DNA from: a virus
Virus record (IMG/VR): IMGVR_UViG_3300034101_003479
Coordinates: 21,871-85,870 of that record
Reading direction: 5' to 3' (one strand)
Length of the DNA stretch: 64,000 bases
The notes beneath the pieces are model-generated. The model ran no database searches and was not told the DNA's origin. It saw only the letters and a list, made by a program, of their open reading frames with translations. A program made the position numbers and the translations under genes. Shown here one piece after another: positions 23,038 to 33,721 of this stretch (positions are counted from its first letter, which is position 1; every line of letters begins with the position of its first letter).

Positions 23038-26016
23038 TTATACGCTGGCTGAGAATCCAGATGAATATGTTTGGCCATTAGTTCCTAATATTGTTGCCTG
23101 GTAACTTCCCCATCTACCTGCGGTAGTTGTAGAGGTATCTCCATCCGTAGTTCCTATTCTATAGTTCCACGGTATACCGTTAATATTTCTAAAACTCGTT
23201 GTATATGACCTTGTTCCGCTAGCAATAATTGTTCCACTCGAACTTCCAGAACGAATTCTCCATGGATAACTAGGGTTTCCAGAGGTACTTCCACTCCAAG
23301 AAGCATTATCCCATCCCCAGTTAAAAGTGGATCCAGATCTAAAGAAATATGGAGGATTATTGTTTAATGAAATTGATGGGGTGACAAATACGGCATTCCA
23401 TATTGCTGTTGCTGTTGCATTTGCAGACCCAAATGTATAAGAGCCTCCTCCAGAATAGGTAGAGCCTCCAATATTCCATCCTCCAAAGCTAAATCCAGAT
23501 CGTGTTCCAGCTCCTGATGCCAATGTAATTGTCGCACCGCTTGCTCCAGGTTGAGGTAATGGAGTAGTAGATCCGCCATTTGCAGAATATGTAAGAGTAT
23601 AAGTAACAACCGTAGAAGCTGTTCCAGTCACAGTTGTTGATGCGGTATTATATCCAGAAACAGATTTATTAACTGTTATTGTAGAGGACTGGGCGGATGA
23701 TAATCCTGATGCCGTGACCGCACCAGTCGAAGAGTTTACGCTTCCAGAACCAGCGGTTGCTGAAACATATGAGTACGAGGCTTCTGTTTGTGCGCCAGAA
23801 TTTATAGAAGCCGTCCACCCACCAGCTGCAGAAGTTGCAGATCCATATGAAAATGCAACTGCATCAGCATTTGCTGAAGTAATCTGATTGCCAAAATAAT
23901 AATATGTAGTTCCATTGGTTCCCACGACTGTGTCTCTTACTGTAAATACATAGGGGACTCCAGCGGGATCAGAAGGAACTATTGCGTATGGATTGGCTGT
24001 TCTAAATGATGATAATGTATTTCCTGACGGAGACACAAGGTTTGATGTATTTGTAGAATAAAGTAGTACGGATGTTACTGATGCCGCATTATTATAAGTT
24101 CCAGCAGACCAAGTAATGCTATCAAGATACTTAACGATAGATGTAGAAAATGTATTAGTTGCTCTTGCTGTTGGTGCAGAGTTTTGTGAAACAGCTGAGG
24201 ATGTTACAGTAAATGGAAATCCAGCACTCCAAGAGCTTGCTACTGATGACGGACCTACACTAGTTTCTCCAGTAGAGGCAACAGATCTAACATACATATA
24301 ATATGTAAATCCTGCAGAAGATGGACCTGTTGAGTCTGTTACTGGACTAGAAGAACCTGATCCGTCTGGTGTATATTGTACAGTTGTCGACAATGATGAA
24401 GCCGTTGTCCAATATATTTGATAAGCTGGACCAGATCCTCCAGAAAAATAAGCTGTTACTGGTGCCCCTTCAATTCCAGAAGAAACAAATGAAACTGTTG
24501 GTGCTGTTAAAACATTTTGAATTGAAACAGATGCGGTGCCAATTGAATAATCTGGTATTGTTTCTACATAGGCGGTGTAGTTTCCAGTTGAGTTATAAGT
24601 ATTTGATAAACTATACGTTGGCTTGTTGGTTCCATATGACGGGTAAATCCAACCACTACTACTTCCGTCTCCATAAACAACTCTATATGCATAAGGGTAG
24701 CTATTTAATCCAGAAGGATAACTTTGAATTATTCCTGAAAACGTTACAGTTGTTCCTGGGCCTCCAGATGTTGGTGTAGCGGTAATAGTACCCAAAGAAG
24801 TTGGGTCAATATCCCACCAGTCAAATGAGAAGCTAGTAGAAACTGTATCTCCAGGAACCCAATAGTATCTGGTTCCACCTATCACTGCACTTATTTCATA
24901 TTCCCACGTCCATCTTGAAATACCACCATCATATGTTGATCCGTTAAAGATTTCTGGGATTGAAAAAACATCATATAGAAAAGCATTACCACCAGATATT
25001 GTAACATTGCTTATGTTTCCAACATTATTATAATCTGACTCATATACAATCCATGCTGCAGATGCTGTTGCTACCGCCTGATTATCTGGGTTCCAATAAG
25101 CTCCTGTTTGATTATTCAACACTCTATATCTCACTCTAAATGTTGTTGAGGAGTTTACCCCAGAAACTTTCCATTTTAATTTTAATGTGGTAGCTGTTAC
25201 TAAATTACCTCTATTGTTAAAACCACTGTCTCCGTTTGAATCTTCAAAAACAACATCTGATATTCCTATTGGCTGACCAATTGTGGATGTCTGATTACTC
25301 GTTGATGTTGTTTCTCCGCCTGTATTTGTAGCAGTTACAGATACCCTTAGTGTATGACCAACGTCTGTGCTTTGAATAGTGTATGTAGAACTAGATCCAA
25401 GATCATCTCCAGTAGCATCTCCCCAGTACCATCTATAAGTAAAATTATCTGGTGCTGTGTCCCCTGTATTGTCTGTAGTATTCTTCCAGTACGTTCCGAG
25501 TGTTGTTAAGGCTGTTACCGTTGAGTTTGCTGCTAATGTACCACTAATTGCTGGTAATGTAAGTGCAACTGGTTTATACTTTGTTATTTTTACTGCTTTT
25601 GCGGCAGCTTCGTTAAAATTGGTTCCATCAGATGCTCTTACTGTTACAGTAATCCACTTATCGTCATCGTCAGAAACAGTTTTATATGAAGTAGAGGTGG
25701 CTGCCGTAATGTTTTCAAATGGTCCAGTTTCATTATCTGACCTGCTCCATTGTCTTGTATATGAAGTGGCACCGTCCCAGCTTCCATTTGTTGAGTCATA
25801 GGTGTCAAAAAGTTTTCCACCTTCTCGTGGGGTTATCACAGGAGATGAGTTTAATGAGGGACCAGAACCAGCAAATACTTTAGTCCAAGCCCCATTTCTT
25901 TTTACATATGCAGTAGCAAGGGCTGTCCAGGCTCCGTTCCTTTTTAGATACATTTTTTTAATCTGTACCCATTTAGAAACTCCATTAACAGATTTTTTTA
26001 TAAATGCTACTGGCAT
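23038..26016 (-). CDS. Large tail surface protein with Ig/PKD-like and InlB B-repeat-like domains
   Basis: The 992-residue protein starts with two tandem units ending YLKRNGAWTAL and YVKRNGAWTKVF. Repeated beta domains follow, including fibronectin/Ig-like modules and a PKD-like region near 410-490 (GDGSSSGW). Residues about 805-875 (TYSANGGST...GFSFGGWNIGGSTYSGG) match the InlB B-repeat/Flg_new pattern known from bacterial surface proteins. It likely forms part of the tail tip or a fibre and may bind host surface polymers. AAGGA precedes the ATG. Confidence 0.82.
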   Translation of the reverse strand: MPVAFIKKSVNGVSKWVQIKKMYLKRNGAWTALATAYVKRNGAWTKVFAGSGPSLNSSPVITPREGGKLFDTYDSTNGSWDGATSYTRQWSRSDNETGPFENITAATSTSYKTVSDDDDKWITVTVRASDGTNFNEAAAKAVKITKYKPVALTLPAISGTLAANSTVTALTTLGTYWKNTTDNTGDTAPDNFTYRWYWGDATGDDLGSSSTYTIQSTDVGHTLRVSVTATNTGGETTSTSNQTSTIGQPIGISDVVFEDSNGDSGFNNRGNLVTATTLKLKWKVSGVNSSTTFRVRYRVLNNQTGAYWNPDNQAVATASAAWIVYESDYNNVGNISNVTISGGNAFLYDVFSIPEIFNGSTYDGGISRWTWEYEISAVIGGTRYYWVPGDTVSTSFSFDWWDIDPTSLGTITATPTSGGPGTTVTFSGIIQSYPSGLNSYPYAYRVVYGDGSSSGWIYPSYGTNKPTYSLSNTYNSTGNYTAYVETIPDYSIGTASVSIQNVLTAPTVSFVSSGIEGAPVTAYFSGGSGPAYQIYWTTASSLSTTVQYTPDGSGSSSPVTDSTGPSSAGFTYYMYVRSVASTGETSVGPSSVASSWSAGFPFTVTSSAVSQNSAPTARATNTFSTSIVKYLDSITWSAGTYNNAASVTSVLLYSTNTSNLVSPSGNTLSSFRTANPYAIVPSDPAGVPYVFTVRDTVVGTNGTTYYYFGNQITSANADAVAFSYGSATSAAGGWTASINSGAQTEASYSYVSATAGSGSVNSSTGAVTASGLSSAQSSTITVNKSVSGYNTASTTVTGTASTVVTYTLTYSANGGSTTPLPQPGASGATITLASGAGTRSGFSFGGWNIGGSTYSGGGSYTFGSANATATAIWNAVFVTPSISLNNNPPYFFRSGSTFNWGWDNASWSGSTSGNPSYPWRIRSGSSSGTIIASGTRSYTTSFRNINGIPWNYRIGTTDGDTSTTTAGRWGSYQATILGTNGQTYSSGFSASV

Positions 26017-26025
26017 TCTGTTTCC

Positions 26026-28089
26026 TTAGTTATTCGTGCTAAATGCAATATCGCCATTTTGTCCAACATTCTGCCAAGATGAACCAAGGATTGTTGTAGA
26101 AGAAGATCCTGTAGAAAAAAAAGCTCTTCCTCTAGTAATTTTGCCGCTTGCATCGGCTTGCAAAACTGCTGGCTGGTCTGAAAAGCTTGTTGTCTCGTGT
26201 CTATTTGTCCAGTTATCCCCAAAACCATTCATATAAAAAGCTTTTTCAGTGCTATTAGATCTTACTTCAAAACTTATATATCCCCCAGGATAATTTCCAT
26301 ATATAGTTGCGTCCCCAGAAGCGGTTCCTGTTTGCAGCCATAGTTCAGAATAGTATCCAGAGGTTGGTACTCCACCTTTTTCAATTGAGTCTGTAATTTT
26401 AAGGGTTTTTGATGTATTTGTAATGGTTGTGGTTCCGCTTACCCAGGTTTCATTAATAGGGTCATAGTATCCAGTAGACACTTCATCTGTCCACGTATCA
26501 AATGCTGGAATCATGCTATAGTTTGCTTCAGTAAAATTAATTTTTGTAGAAGTATCTGAAGCTTCGCTGTAGTCTCCGCTCTGCCCCCCAGTTCCAACCT
26601 GTCTTCCACTTACGTTAATTGTTGTACCAGTTATTGTTGATGAATTAACTTCACCGTTTGTTAAAGTGCCACCACTCATCGTTAGATTTCCAGTAGAAGT
26701 GTTTAGTGTAAATTTACCACTTGCGGATCCACCATTATAATGAGCTATAGAATCTGGCGTCAATCTTATATGTGCGCCAGACGCACTTCCAATAAACAAA
26801 GCAGGATCATATCCGCCATTTAGCTTAATTGTCCCTGTTGCGTTTTGCAAGTAGCTTCCAGCAATTGTCCACCCAGCAATTTCTCCAACTGTAGCTTTTA
26901 AATATCCGCTTCTGCTTACGCTAAATGGAGCACTTAAAAAAGTTGTATTTCCTAGCCATATGCCTGTTGAAGGCTCTGCTTTAAATATGTCGTTACCAGA
27001 TCCAATGGACAAGTCTCCAGTAAATGTTCCAGATCCTTTTATTGATAAAGTTCCAGTTGTTCCGCTTGTTAGGTATTCTAATAACTTTGTTGTTCCATCT
27101 GTTCCATAAATAATAAATGGTGAAGAGCTTCCTGAGATAACAACTCTTTGCCCTCCACTAACTCCAGCAGTTATTGAGGCTTCAGCCGTTAGTATGCCAG
27201 TGCTAATTTCGCTAGCTGGTAGCTTAGAAACTGTAATCGGATTTCCGCCTGCAGATATTGGCTGTCCATTTGCAACCTTATTTGCATTTACCGTGTCTAT
27301 TTTAATATAGTATGGAGTTCCGTATTGCAGTGTAGCGCCAGATGATTTATCAATAACTGTTCCAACACCTATTGAAACTTTATTTGACCCATTGGCAAAA
27401 TTTAATGTGTGAACCCAGTTGTTGTCACTTACAGTAAAATCTGGGGTAGTACCGATGAAAACTTTAGCCCCAGCAAAGCTGCCAGAAGTAAAGTCTTCAA
27501 ATCCGCCATTGCCATTTGATTTCTTTCCGTTCCATTCTACTATTATAGAAGCAAGCCCTGATGTAACTGTTGGTGCATATGGATCTTCTGGTTCTAAAAC
27601 TGACTGACCAGATTTTGTAACTAAAATACTTCTTGCATCGCTTACTGCAGATTTAGTTCCGTAGTTTGATATTGCATAAAGAGCTACAGCGTATTGACCT
27701 GCTGGTGCAGCTATTGTCTGTGTTCCTGCAACCTTGAAGCTGCCAGCTGCCTTTGTTCCATCAAATGGAGCTCCATCTATAAATATATCAACTCTATCTA
27801 CATTTGTTATTGGCTTTCCAGATTTATCGTTTCCGTTCCATGTTATCTTAATGAATCCATCATCGCCCACTACGTCTGTTAAAGATAAATTAGGGCTTCC
27901 TGGAAGAGTTTCTCCTGGGGTTACAAGAAGTCTAGATGCCGACCACAGGCCAAAAGTTCCATCTTTATATTTGTATCTAAATTGAATTGGATATGTTTCG
28001 TTTACATTTAGGTCTGTTACCGTTACAATAAAATAGTTTCCGTCTTCTACTGCAACGGAATTGTCTATTAACAAATCCTGATAAGTCAT
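26026..28089 (-). CDS. Fibronectin-type minor tail/fibre protein
   Basis: The 687 residues begin with fibronectin III-like domains (FRYKYKDGTFGLWSA; GDDGFIKITWNGNDKSG) and end with a repetitive beta region (SGTFTGDLSIGSGND, VGEIAGWTIAGSYLQ) like the tip domains of long-tailed phages. It sits among minor tail proteins and is probably a host-contact fibre or tip component. Confidence 0.8.
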   Translation of the reverse strand: MTYQDLLIDNSVAVEDGNYFIVTVTDLNVNETYPIQFRYKYKDGTFGLWSASRLLVTPGETLPGSPNLSLTDVVGDDGFIKITWNGNDKSGKPITNVDRVDIFIDGAPFDGTKAAGSFKVAGTQTIAAPAGQYAVALYAISNYGTKSAVSDARSILVTKSGQSVLEPEDPYAPTVTSGLASIIVEWNGKKSNGNGGFEDFTSGSFAGAKVFIGTTPDFTVSDNNWVHTLNFANGSNKVSIGVGTVIDKSSGATLQYGTPYYIKIDTVNANKVANGQPISAGGNPITVSKLPASEISTGILTAEASITAGVSGGQRVVISGSSSPFIIYGTDGTTKLLEYLTSGTTGTLSIKGSGTFTGDLSIGSGNDIFKAEPSTGIWLGNTTFLSAPFSVSRSGYLKATVGEIAGWTIAGSYLQNATGTIKLNGGYDPALFIGSASGAHIRLTPDSIAHYNGGSASGKFTLNTSTGNLTMSGGTLTNGEVNSSTITGTTINVSGRQVGTGGQSGDYSEASDTSTKINFTEANYSMIPAFDTWTDEVSTGYYDPINETWVSGTTTITNTSKTLKITDSIEKGGVPTSGYYSELWLQTGTASGDATIYGNYPGGYISFEVRSNSTEKAFYMNGFGDNWTNRHETTSFSDQPAVLQADASGKITRGRAFFSTGSSSTTILGSSWQNVGQNGDIAFSTNN

Positions 28090-29160
28090 TTAGATATTCC
28101 ACTCCAAGTCTAACTTATATTCAATATCTAATGATCTTCCAGCTATTTTCTGTATGCCATAAAAATTTCCAATTCCAGAAACTGTTGCTGTATTATTTTT
28201 TGAAAGGGTTATTGTGTAGTCAGATATGCTTACTATTTCTGCCCCTGAAGCAATTCCATTCCCAGAGACTGGCTGACCTATAAACAAGTTTGTAGCAGAG
28301 CCTACGGTTATAGTGTTTTGGCCAGAAGTACCAGAAATCTCAGAATTTGTAATAACTAAAGATCTGCTAATTAATCCAAAAATTGGGTCGAATGTGTCTT
28401 CATCATTAATTCTTAACCCATCAAAACCTACAGAAGATATTGTAGATCCAATTGGTTCTATTGTAATTCCTATTTTATTTATACTTGATTTGTCAGGAGC
28501 TGGAGAAGTAGCTCCATTAAATATTTCTGACATCGGTATATCCAGTGTCATTTTATGTCCTGTGCCAGACTCTGGTGTGATTGTTTTTAAAAACCATCTG
28601 TCGTCTGAGCTGTAAAATTTAATTTTAATTGAATTAAGATTTTCATCTTTTTTATAGTAAGCTAATTTAAGTGTATCGTTAACGCTATATCCTGATAAAT
28701 CTAAATTTTCAATACTATATATATACTCATTAGAGCCTCCTTGTAGTGACTGCATCAGGAGTAGTGTGTTCCCTATTCTTGAATTTGACGTTAGGTAGTC
28801 TGCTTTAAAGCCTTCTTCATCTGTCCACTCTAAATAAGATTCAAAATCTGTTATAAACTTGCTGTCAAAATTATTAATAGAAGATCTTGTAGATGGGTAA
28901 AGACCCATTTCGTTGATACGTCCTTCTACATCTTGTGGTATTGTTGTTTTAAATATAACAGAATATGTTGTGACATCATCATTGGTCTGTATATCGGTTG
29001 TTCCAAATATTACTGGGGCCCTGTAGAATTCGAATCCTAATCTAGTATTGTTTTCTGACTCCTGAGAATAATCTATACCGATAGCAATGTCTTTATTTAA
29101 GTTAGGGACATTTCCAGATATTTGATTTGTTAAAAATCTTTTTCCAAATTTTGTTATCAT
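28090..29160 (-). CDS. Minor tail protein
   Basis: Starts MITKFGKRFLTNQISGNVPN, a common opening of tail tip proteins. Beta-rich with a carbohydrate-binding-like middle (LSGYSVNDTLKLAYY). AGGAG precedes the ATG. No catalytic motif. Likely connects hub and outer fibre proteins. Confidence 0.75.
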   Translation of the reverse strand: MITKFGKRFLTNQISGNVPNLNKDIAIGIDYSQESENNTRLGFEFYRAPVIFGTTDIQTNDDVTTYSVIFKTTIPQDVEGRINEMGLYPSTRSSINNFDSKFITDFESYLEWTDEEGFKADYLTSNSRIGNTLLLMQSLQGGSNEYIYSIENLDLSGYSVNDTLKLAYYKKDENLNSIKIKFYSSDDRWFLKTITPESGTGHKMTLDIPMSEIFNGATSPAPDKSSINKIGITIEPIGSTISSVGFDGLRINDEDTFDPIFGLISRSLVITNSEISGTSGQNTITVGSATNLFIGQPVSGNGIASGAEIVSISDYTITLSKNNTATVSGIGNFYGIQKIAGRSLDIEYKLDLEWNI

Positions 29161-29172
29161 TTTTTTCTCCTA

Positions 29173-29973
29173 TTAAAGTGGCGTTGAGTATGCAGACCTA
29201 TATGTTTGTCCGTTTACTCCAACTACCACTGTTCTTACTCTTAGCCACCTAGGAGATGAAGTTGATGCAGTATCTCCATTTCTTGAGCTAACTCTATATT
29301 TTCTCATATAACTACTAGTTCCAATTTGATAATTTCCAGAAGATGGGTATGCAATAGTTCCACTACTTAAAGCAGGTGCGGTTGGAGAATTAGTTGAACT
29401 AACTATCCACTCATAGGAAACTGAGGAGTTTGTGCCAAATCCAGAAGCATCATTCCATCCCCAGGATATTGTATTCCCATCTCGCTTAAATACAACATTG
29501 GGTTTTGTTGGGGTTGGCTCTACAAAACTAACCGATGACAATGTTTGGGTTGATATCACCTGGACCTGAGATGTTAAATTAAAAATTCTTGCATCTATGC
29601 CAGAAACATTTGTTGGATTATCACTAGAGTTTCTAATTTTGATTAGCGCTCTTACCTTTTGCGCTTTTGATACTGGGTCATAGTAGGGTTCGTAAACTAT
29701 GCTTTCAATATCGGTTAATGACGGTATGTCTAAAGATTCTCCAACTACTGGCGGTGTTTCTGTTTCTTGTTCTTTAGGTATACCAATAACTGTTGATGTG
29801 CTTGATGCGGAATATAAGTTTGAATTTAAGTATCTTGAATAATCAATGGACCCAGCTTTTATTGCAATATAATCACTTGGGTGCAAATGCAATGAGTCTG
29901 GGTGGTCTAACGGGAGGGCAATTACTGCTCCTCTTGTTAGATCTTTGACGTCTATTCTTTTTGACTTAGCCAT
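29173..29973 (-). CDS. Minor tail protein with Ig-like domain, leaderless
   Basis: The 266-residue protein contains TRGAVIALPLDHPDS near the start, then a helical linker and a C-terminal Ig-like domain (FKRDGNTISWGWNDASGFG) ending RTVVVGVNGQTYRSAYSTPL. That ending is shared in style with the end of the 992-residue protein (GTNGQTYSSGFSASV), indicating related modules. The ATG lies seven bases after a TGGTATAAT box, with no Shine-Dalgarno site. Confidence 0.75.
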   Translation of the reverse strand: MAKSKRIDVKDLTRGAVIALPLDHPDSLHLHPSDYIAIKAGSIDYSRYLNSNLYSASSTSTVIGIPKEQETETPPVVGESLDIPSLTDIESIVYEPYYDPVSKAQKVRALIKIRNSSDNPTNVSGIDARIFNLTSQVQVISTQTLSSVSFVEPTPTKPNVVFKRDGNTISWGWNDASGFGTNSSVSYEWIVSSTNSPTAPALSSGTIAYPSSGNYQIGTSSYMRKYRVSSRNGDTASTSSPRWLRVRTVVVGVNGQTYRSAYSTPL

Positions 29974-29979
29974 ATTTTT

Positions 29980-29988
29980 ATTATACCA
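29980..29988 (-). promoter_or_regulatory. Leaderless extended -10 promoter
   Basis: Minus-strand TGGTATAAT, six bases before ATG 29973. The expected start is the A of the ATG, so the mRNA would be leaderless. Confidence 0.75.
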
Positions 29989-29993
29989 TTTAA

Positions 29994-31703
29994 CTATAAA
30001 GTTCTACAGGTAATTTGGGTCTCCAATCCGCCAGAATAAGAGTGTGTTACATTTGTTACTATAAAACTTTCAGTTCCTGCTAAGCCATAGTAAGAGTACT
30101 TTATTCCAACTATATCGCCTACAGAAATAAGAGGGTTTCCAAATATTGACATTGTTATAAGCTTGCCTTTATTTACAACATTACTTTTAATCCATTGGGC
30201 CAAGCTTTTTACATCAGCCTCATTTTGAAGCCACATAGACTGAAAAATAATTGGCTCAACTGTTGTGTATTCATTTAATCCTTCAGTTTTATATTCAAGG
30301 TCTCCAGAGCTTCCAAGAGTATTTCCATAGATGTAAAGGCTTGCTTCTAGACCATTAGATACTGGGATGCTGGTAGAAGTATTGTTTAATATGAATGCTT
30401 GAGCGCCAAAGTTAGAAACCTTTTGACCAATAATGTTTGCATATTTATTTATACCAGTACTCCATTTAATTGGGTAAGATGGCCTTGAATCGTATTTTAT
30501 ATCAACCTTTAATATCTCTCTTACAACAGTTCCAAATTCATCAAGGGCGGTTAATTTTTTATTTGCAAGAGATATTTCATCTTGTGAATAATTTGACATG
30601 TACGATAAATCACCAAAAGATGTATTTACTAAATCGTTTCCAAATTGACCTTGATAAAAATTTAAATCAAAAGTAGAGTCTGCATACTGGTAGTCTTTAA
30701 GTTCATTTCCGTATACGTAATCAAATGCCACCTCGCCTCTTCCGCATAGAACGGCTACTCTATTTGTTGGTGCAAGAATAGATGTTTCTGGTAGCGCAAC
30801 GGCACCGCTCTTTCTTACCGTGGAGTCCTGGTAGCTAATTTTATAACCATTAATGTATGCATCTATATTAACAGTTCTGTTTTGTATTTTTACCTTGACA
30901 TCAATATTATAAATTCGTCCTCCGTATATTCCTTCTACGGTAGACTCTGTTCTTGTTCCCATTTCTTTTAATGGCTTTATTTTGTTTCCAACAAATTTAA
31001 CAATTCTTACGGATTTTTTATCTAATGCTGCGGATGAGGAGGTCGATTCAATAATAATATAGTATCCAGTTTGACCTAAATTGTCTACAAAAAACCCAAG
31101 CCCTCCCATTTGCTTTGGGTTGTCAACCATATTATCTAACACTAAACTTGTTCCATATGAAAAATATCCAACATTATATTCGTTTCCATTAGTTCTAGAA
31201 ACACTTTTTGTTGATGGAACAACAATGGCTGGGAACTCTCTGTGGGCTATAGCATATCTTTTTGCTAAATAGTCTTGCTCTGTAACAGAAAGAGCCATGT
31301 AAGATTTTGCAACTTTAAAATCTTTTGATTTTTTAGAAAGTGTTTGTATTTGAATTCCGTCTTTTGGCATTGTATAATTTAGTTGTTGTACGCCATACCC
31401 CATATTTGAATTTAAGTATGGAACTACTTGAAAATCATATGTCGCTCCCATTATTAAATTATCAACAATAAATGGATCAGAGGTTTTGCTTAATGTAACC
31501 TCTGGAGAAGATGGGTCGTTTACCCACGCACCATTAGATAATATTTTTTTCTGTACGTATATACTATACGAAGTTGGCTCTACAGACCAGTTATACGTAT
31601 CTATATTTATTTCTACCGAGGTGTTAGAGATTGGCTTTATCACTAAATTTGTAATAAAGGTTAGCTGCGTATAGGTCCCTCCGATTGGAAATATATCACG
31701 CAT
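29994..31703 (-). CDS. Minor tail protein, hub-like C-terminus
   Basis: An N-terminal fibronectin-like domain (SPEVTLSKTSDPFIVDNL), a central beta-sandwich region and a C-terminal small barrel (residues about 505-569, GNPLISVGDIVGIKYSY to GLETQITCRTL) resembling the last domain of tail hub proteins. It overlaps the next upstream gene by eight bases. Likely part of the tail tip complex. Confidence 0.8.
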   Translation of the reverse strand: MRDIFPIGGTYTQLTFITNLVIKPISNTSVEINIDTYNWSVEPTSYSIYVQKKILSNGAWVNDPSSPEVTLSKTSDPFIVDNLIMGATYDFQVVPYLNSNMGYGVQQLNYTMPKDGIQIQTLSKKSKDFKVAKSYMALSVTEQDYLAKRYAIAHREFPAIVVPSTKSVSRTNGNEYNVGYFSYGTSLVLDNMVDNPKQMGGLGFFVDNLGQTGYYIIIESTSSSAALDKKSVRIVKFVGNKIKPLKEMGTRTESTVEGIYGGRIYNIDVKVKIQNRTVNIDAYINGYKISYQDSTVRKSGAVALPETSILAPTNRVAVLCGRGEVAFDYVYGNELKDYQYADSTFDLNFYQGQFGNDLVNTSFGDLSYMSNYSQDEISLANKKLTALDEFGTVVREILKVDIKYDSRPSYPIKWSTGINKYANIIGQKVSNFGAQAFILNNTSTSIPVSNGLEASLYIYGNTLGSSGDLEYKTEGLNEYTTVEPIIFQSMWLQNEADVKSLAQWIKSNVVNKGKLITMSIFGNPLISVGDIVGIKYSYYGLAGTESFIVTNVTHSYSGGLETQITCRTL

Positions 31704-33720
31704 TTTGAGTCACCAAAGATCCAGTCCAAAGGTATTCTGTTGACGGAACACCGCTAGCATTGTGTGATGCGGCTGTGGTTCCTAGAGCCCCTCTTGTCTT
31801 AACCCTATATACGCCATTTGGCTTAAAGTATATTTCTGAATTTATTCCAGAGGATCCAACCTTTGAAAAGTTTCTATATTTATTTACGTCAGCAGAATTT
31901 TCTATCCATATGTTTATAAAGTTTGATCCATTATTTAAAACGTTTGTTTCTGTTAGTGCGTCATATATTGTTGATGGCGTCAAATCTTTTGGAATGTACT
32001 GATATCCTATTGCGTCAAATTCTATAATCTCTGAATCTATCATAAAATAGCCGTTAAAATTAAAACCAGATTGAAATTTGCTGTACTTGTCTGGGGTTTC
32101 TAAATCTAGGTATATCTTGTTGCTTGAAGCCGTTAGTGTTTCTTTTAGCCCGCCTGCAATTAAATATGAAGTTGGAGACTGCCAAAGAGGGCCAGACCCT
32201 CCCATATAACTTGAAGATATTGGAGTAGACCAAAGAATCTTTACCTGATTTGCTGAGGCTATATCTTTTTGGTTAAAGTCTACAATGTTTGGTAAATTAC
32301 TTTCGCTTTGATCGTAGAAAAAATTCCAATTCTTATCAGTTCTTGAATACATATAATTTCTGCTATAGAATTGCAATACATTATTCTCATCGATAACCGC
32401 ATTCATTTGTATGTCTCTGCAAAGCTCTTGAATGTGCTCCCAAACTGTCTTGCTGCCGTCTGTCCAAAAATAATTAATAAGCGGGATTGATGAATCTGTT
32501 TCCGATGTGAGGTTGAAGGCATAGTTTGTAAACCCTACAGAGTCTAGCAACCTTCTTAATACTGCTGTTGCTGGGTATGATTCGCATAGCATGTCTGGGG
32601 CTATGGTCTCCATTAAATACTTTGTGTTGTCTAGTGCAGTTAATGTAGTTTCACCATAGCTGTCTATGTCCCAGCTGTCTACATAGTATTGACCCTGAAA
32701 CACCTTATCGTATTTTTCAGATCCTTCTGTGTGCGTTCCGCCTGCATGGTATATCTTAAAGTATGGGCTCAATACAACATTTTTATATATATAAGTAAGA
32801 GAATTTAACATGGCTACATCTCTATTATATGAAACATACTCTGGGGAAGACTGGTTATATTTTGCTAAATTTAAATTTAAAGAGTTTGCAGTTACTTTTC
32901 CTACTGGAAGAATGTCTTCGGAAGATGCTGAGGACTCTTTATTTATTGTAAATGACACCACATCTTCTGATATATCTTTTACCCATCTTGCTGAAATCTC
33001 TATAACTCCAATTATTTTCCCAGCGCCTGCGCTTGGAGTTGTTAGAGTAATTGATTTAATTAAAAGTGGGGAAGCAAATGCGCTTGGTTCTGTGGAAGAC
33101 CATGCGGATCCATTGTAATGCAATACGACATTTCCATCAGACGGAACACTTAATGCGCTTGCAATTGTTACTTGAGTGTTATCAGACTTTGTTATAACTA
33201 ATGTGTAGTTTGATGGCAAGGTGTGATTTTTTTCAAACTTTAAAACAATTTTATTTGTAAGGGCGTATTTAGTTCCAGATGTTGCATAATTTATTGTTAC
33301 ATTTGCACCAGTGTTTATTGGAGTAACCCAATATTTATAAAATGTTTCTACCCCTGGATAATATATTCTAGGCTGTGAGTCTGGGTATTTTACTGACCTA
33401 TATGATGAAAATGAATTTGTATAGGTGTCGGCATCTGCTAGGATAAAATATTTTATTCCAGAGTTAATTGGCCTAAAAGGTTTTATTAAAGAATCAACTG
33501 GAAATAGTTTTTTATATGGGTTAGGTCTTCCAGATGGCCATGCTGGCTGATTTACCGAATTAACTATTTGACCAGTATACGATGAATCCGCAATATTATT
33601 AACAGCAGAAATGTTATCAAGCATGTTGTTCATATTATATTCAATATTGCACCCAGCACTTATCTTAATGCTAGTATTATTATAAAGAGTGTTCTTTAGA
33701 TTAGTTGAAGCATTTATCAT
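31696..33720 (-). CDS. Minor tail protein (tip/hub component)
   Basis: A 674-residue protein with beta-sandwich content, in the tail tip gene group between the distal-tail-like protein and the hub-like protein. A helical segment (TVWEHIQELCRDIQMNAVID) followed by NVLQFYSRNYMY resembles tail hub proteins of siphoviruses. No enzymatic motif. Start chosen at the first ATG. Confidence 0.75.
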   Translation of the reverse strand: MINASTNLKNTLYNNTSIKISAGCNIEYNMNNMLDNISAVNNIADSSYTGQIVNSVNQPAWPSGRPNPYKKLFPVDSLIKPFRPINSGIKYFILADADTYTNSFSSYRSVKYPDSQPRIYYPGVETFYKYWVTPINTGANVTINYATSGTKYALTNKIVLKFEKNHTLPSNYTLVITKSDNTQVTIASALSVPSDGNVVLHYNGSAWSSTEPSAFASPLLIKSITLTTPSAGAGKIIGVIEISARWVKDISEDVVSFTINKESSASSEDILPVGKVTANSLNLNLAKYNQSSPEYVSYNRDVAMLNSLTYIYKNVVLSPYFKIYHAGGTHTEGSEKYDKVFQGQYYVDSWDIDSYGETTLTALDNTKYLMETIAPDMLCESYPATAVLRRLLDSVGFTNYAFNLTSETDSSIPLINYFWTDGSKTVWEHIQELCRDIQMNAVIDENNVLQFYSRNYMYSRTDKNWNFFYDQSESNLPNIVDFNQKDIASANQVKILWSTPISSSYMGGSGPLWQSPTSYLIAGGLKETLTASSNKIYLDLETPDKYSKFQSGFNFNGYFMIDSEIIEFDAIGYQYIPKDLTPSTIYDALTETNVLNNGSNFINIWIENSADVNKYRNFSKVGSSGINSEIYFKPNGVYRVKTRGALGTTAASHNASGVPSTEYLWTGSLVTQNA

Positions 33721-33721
33721 T

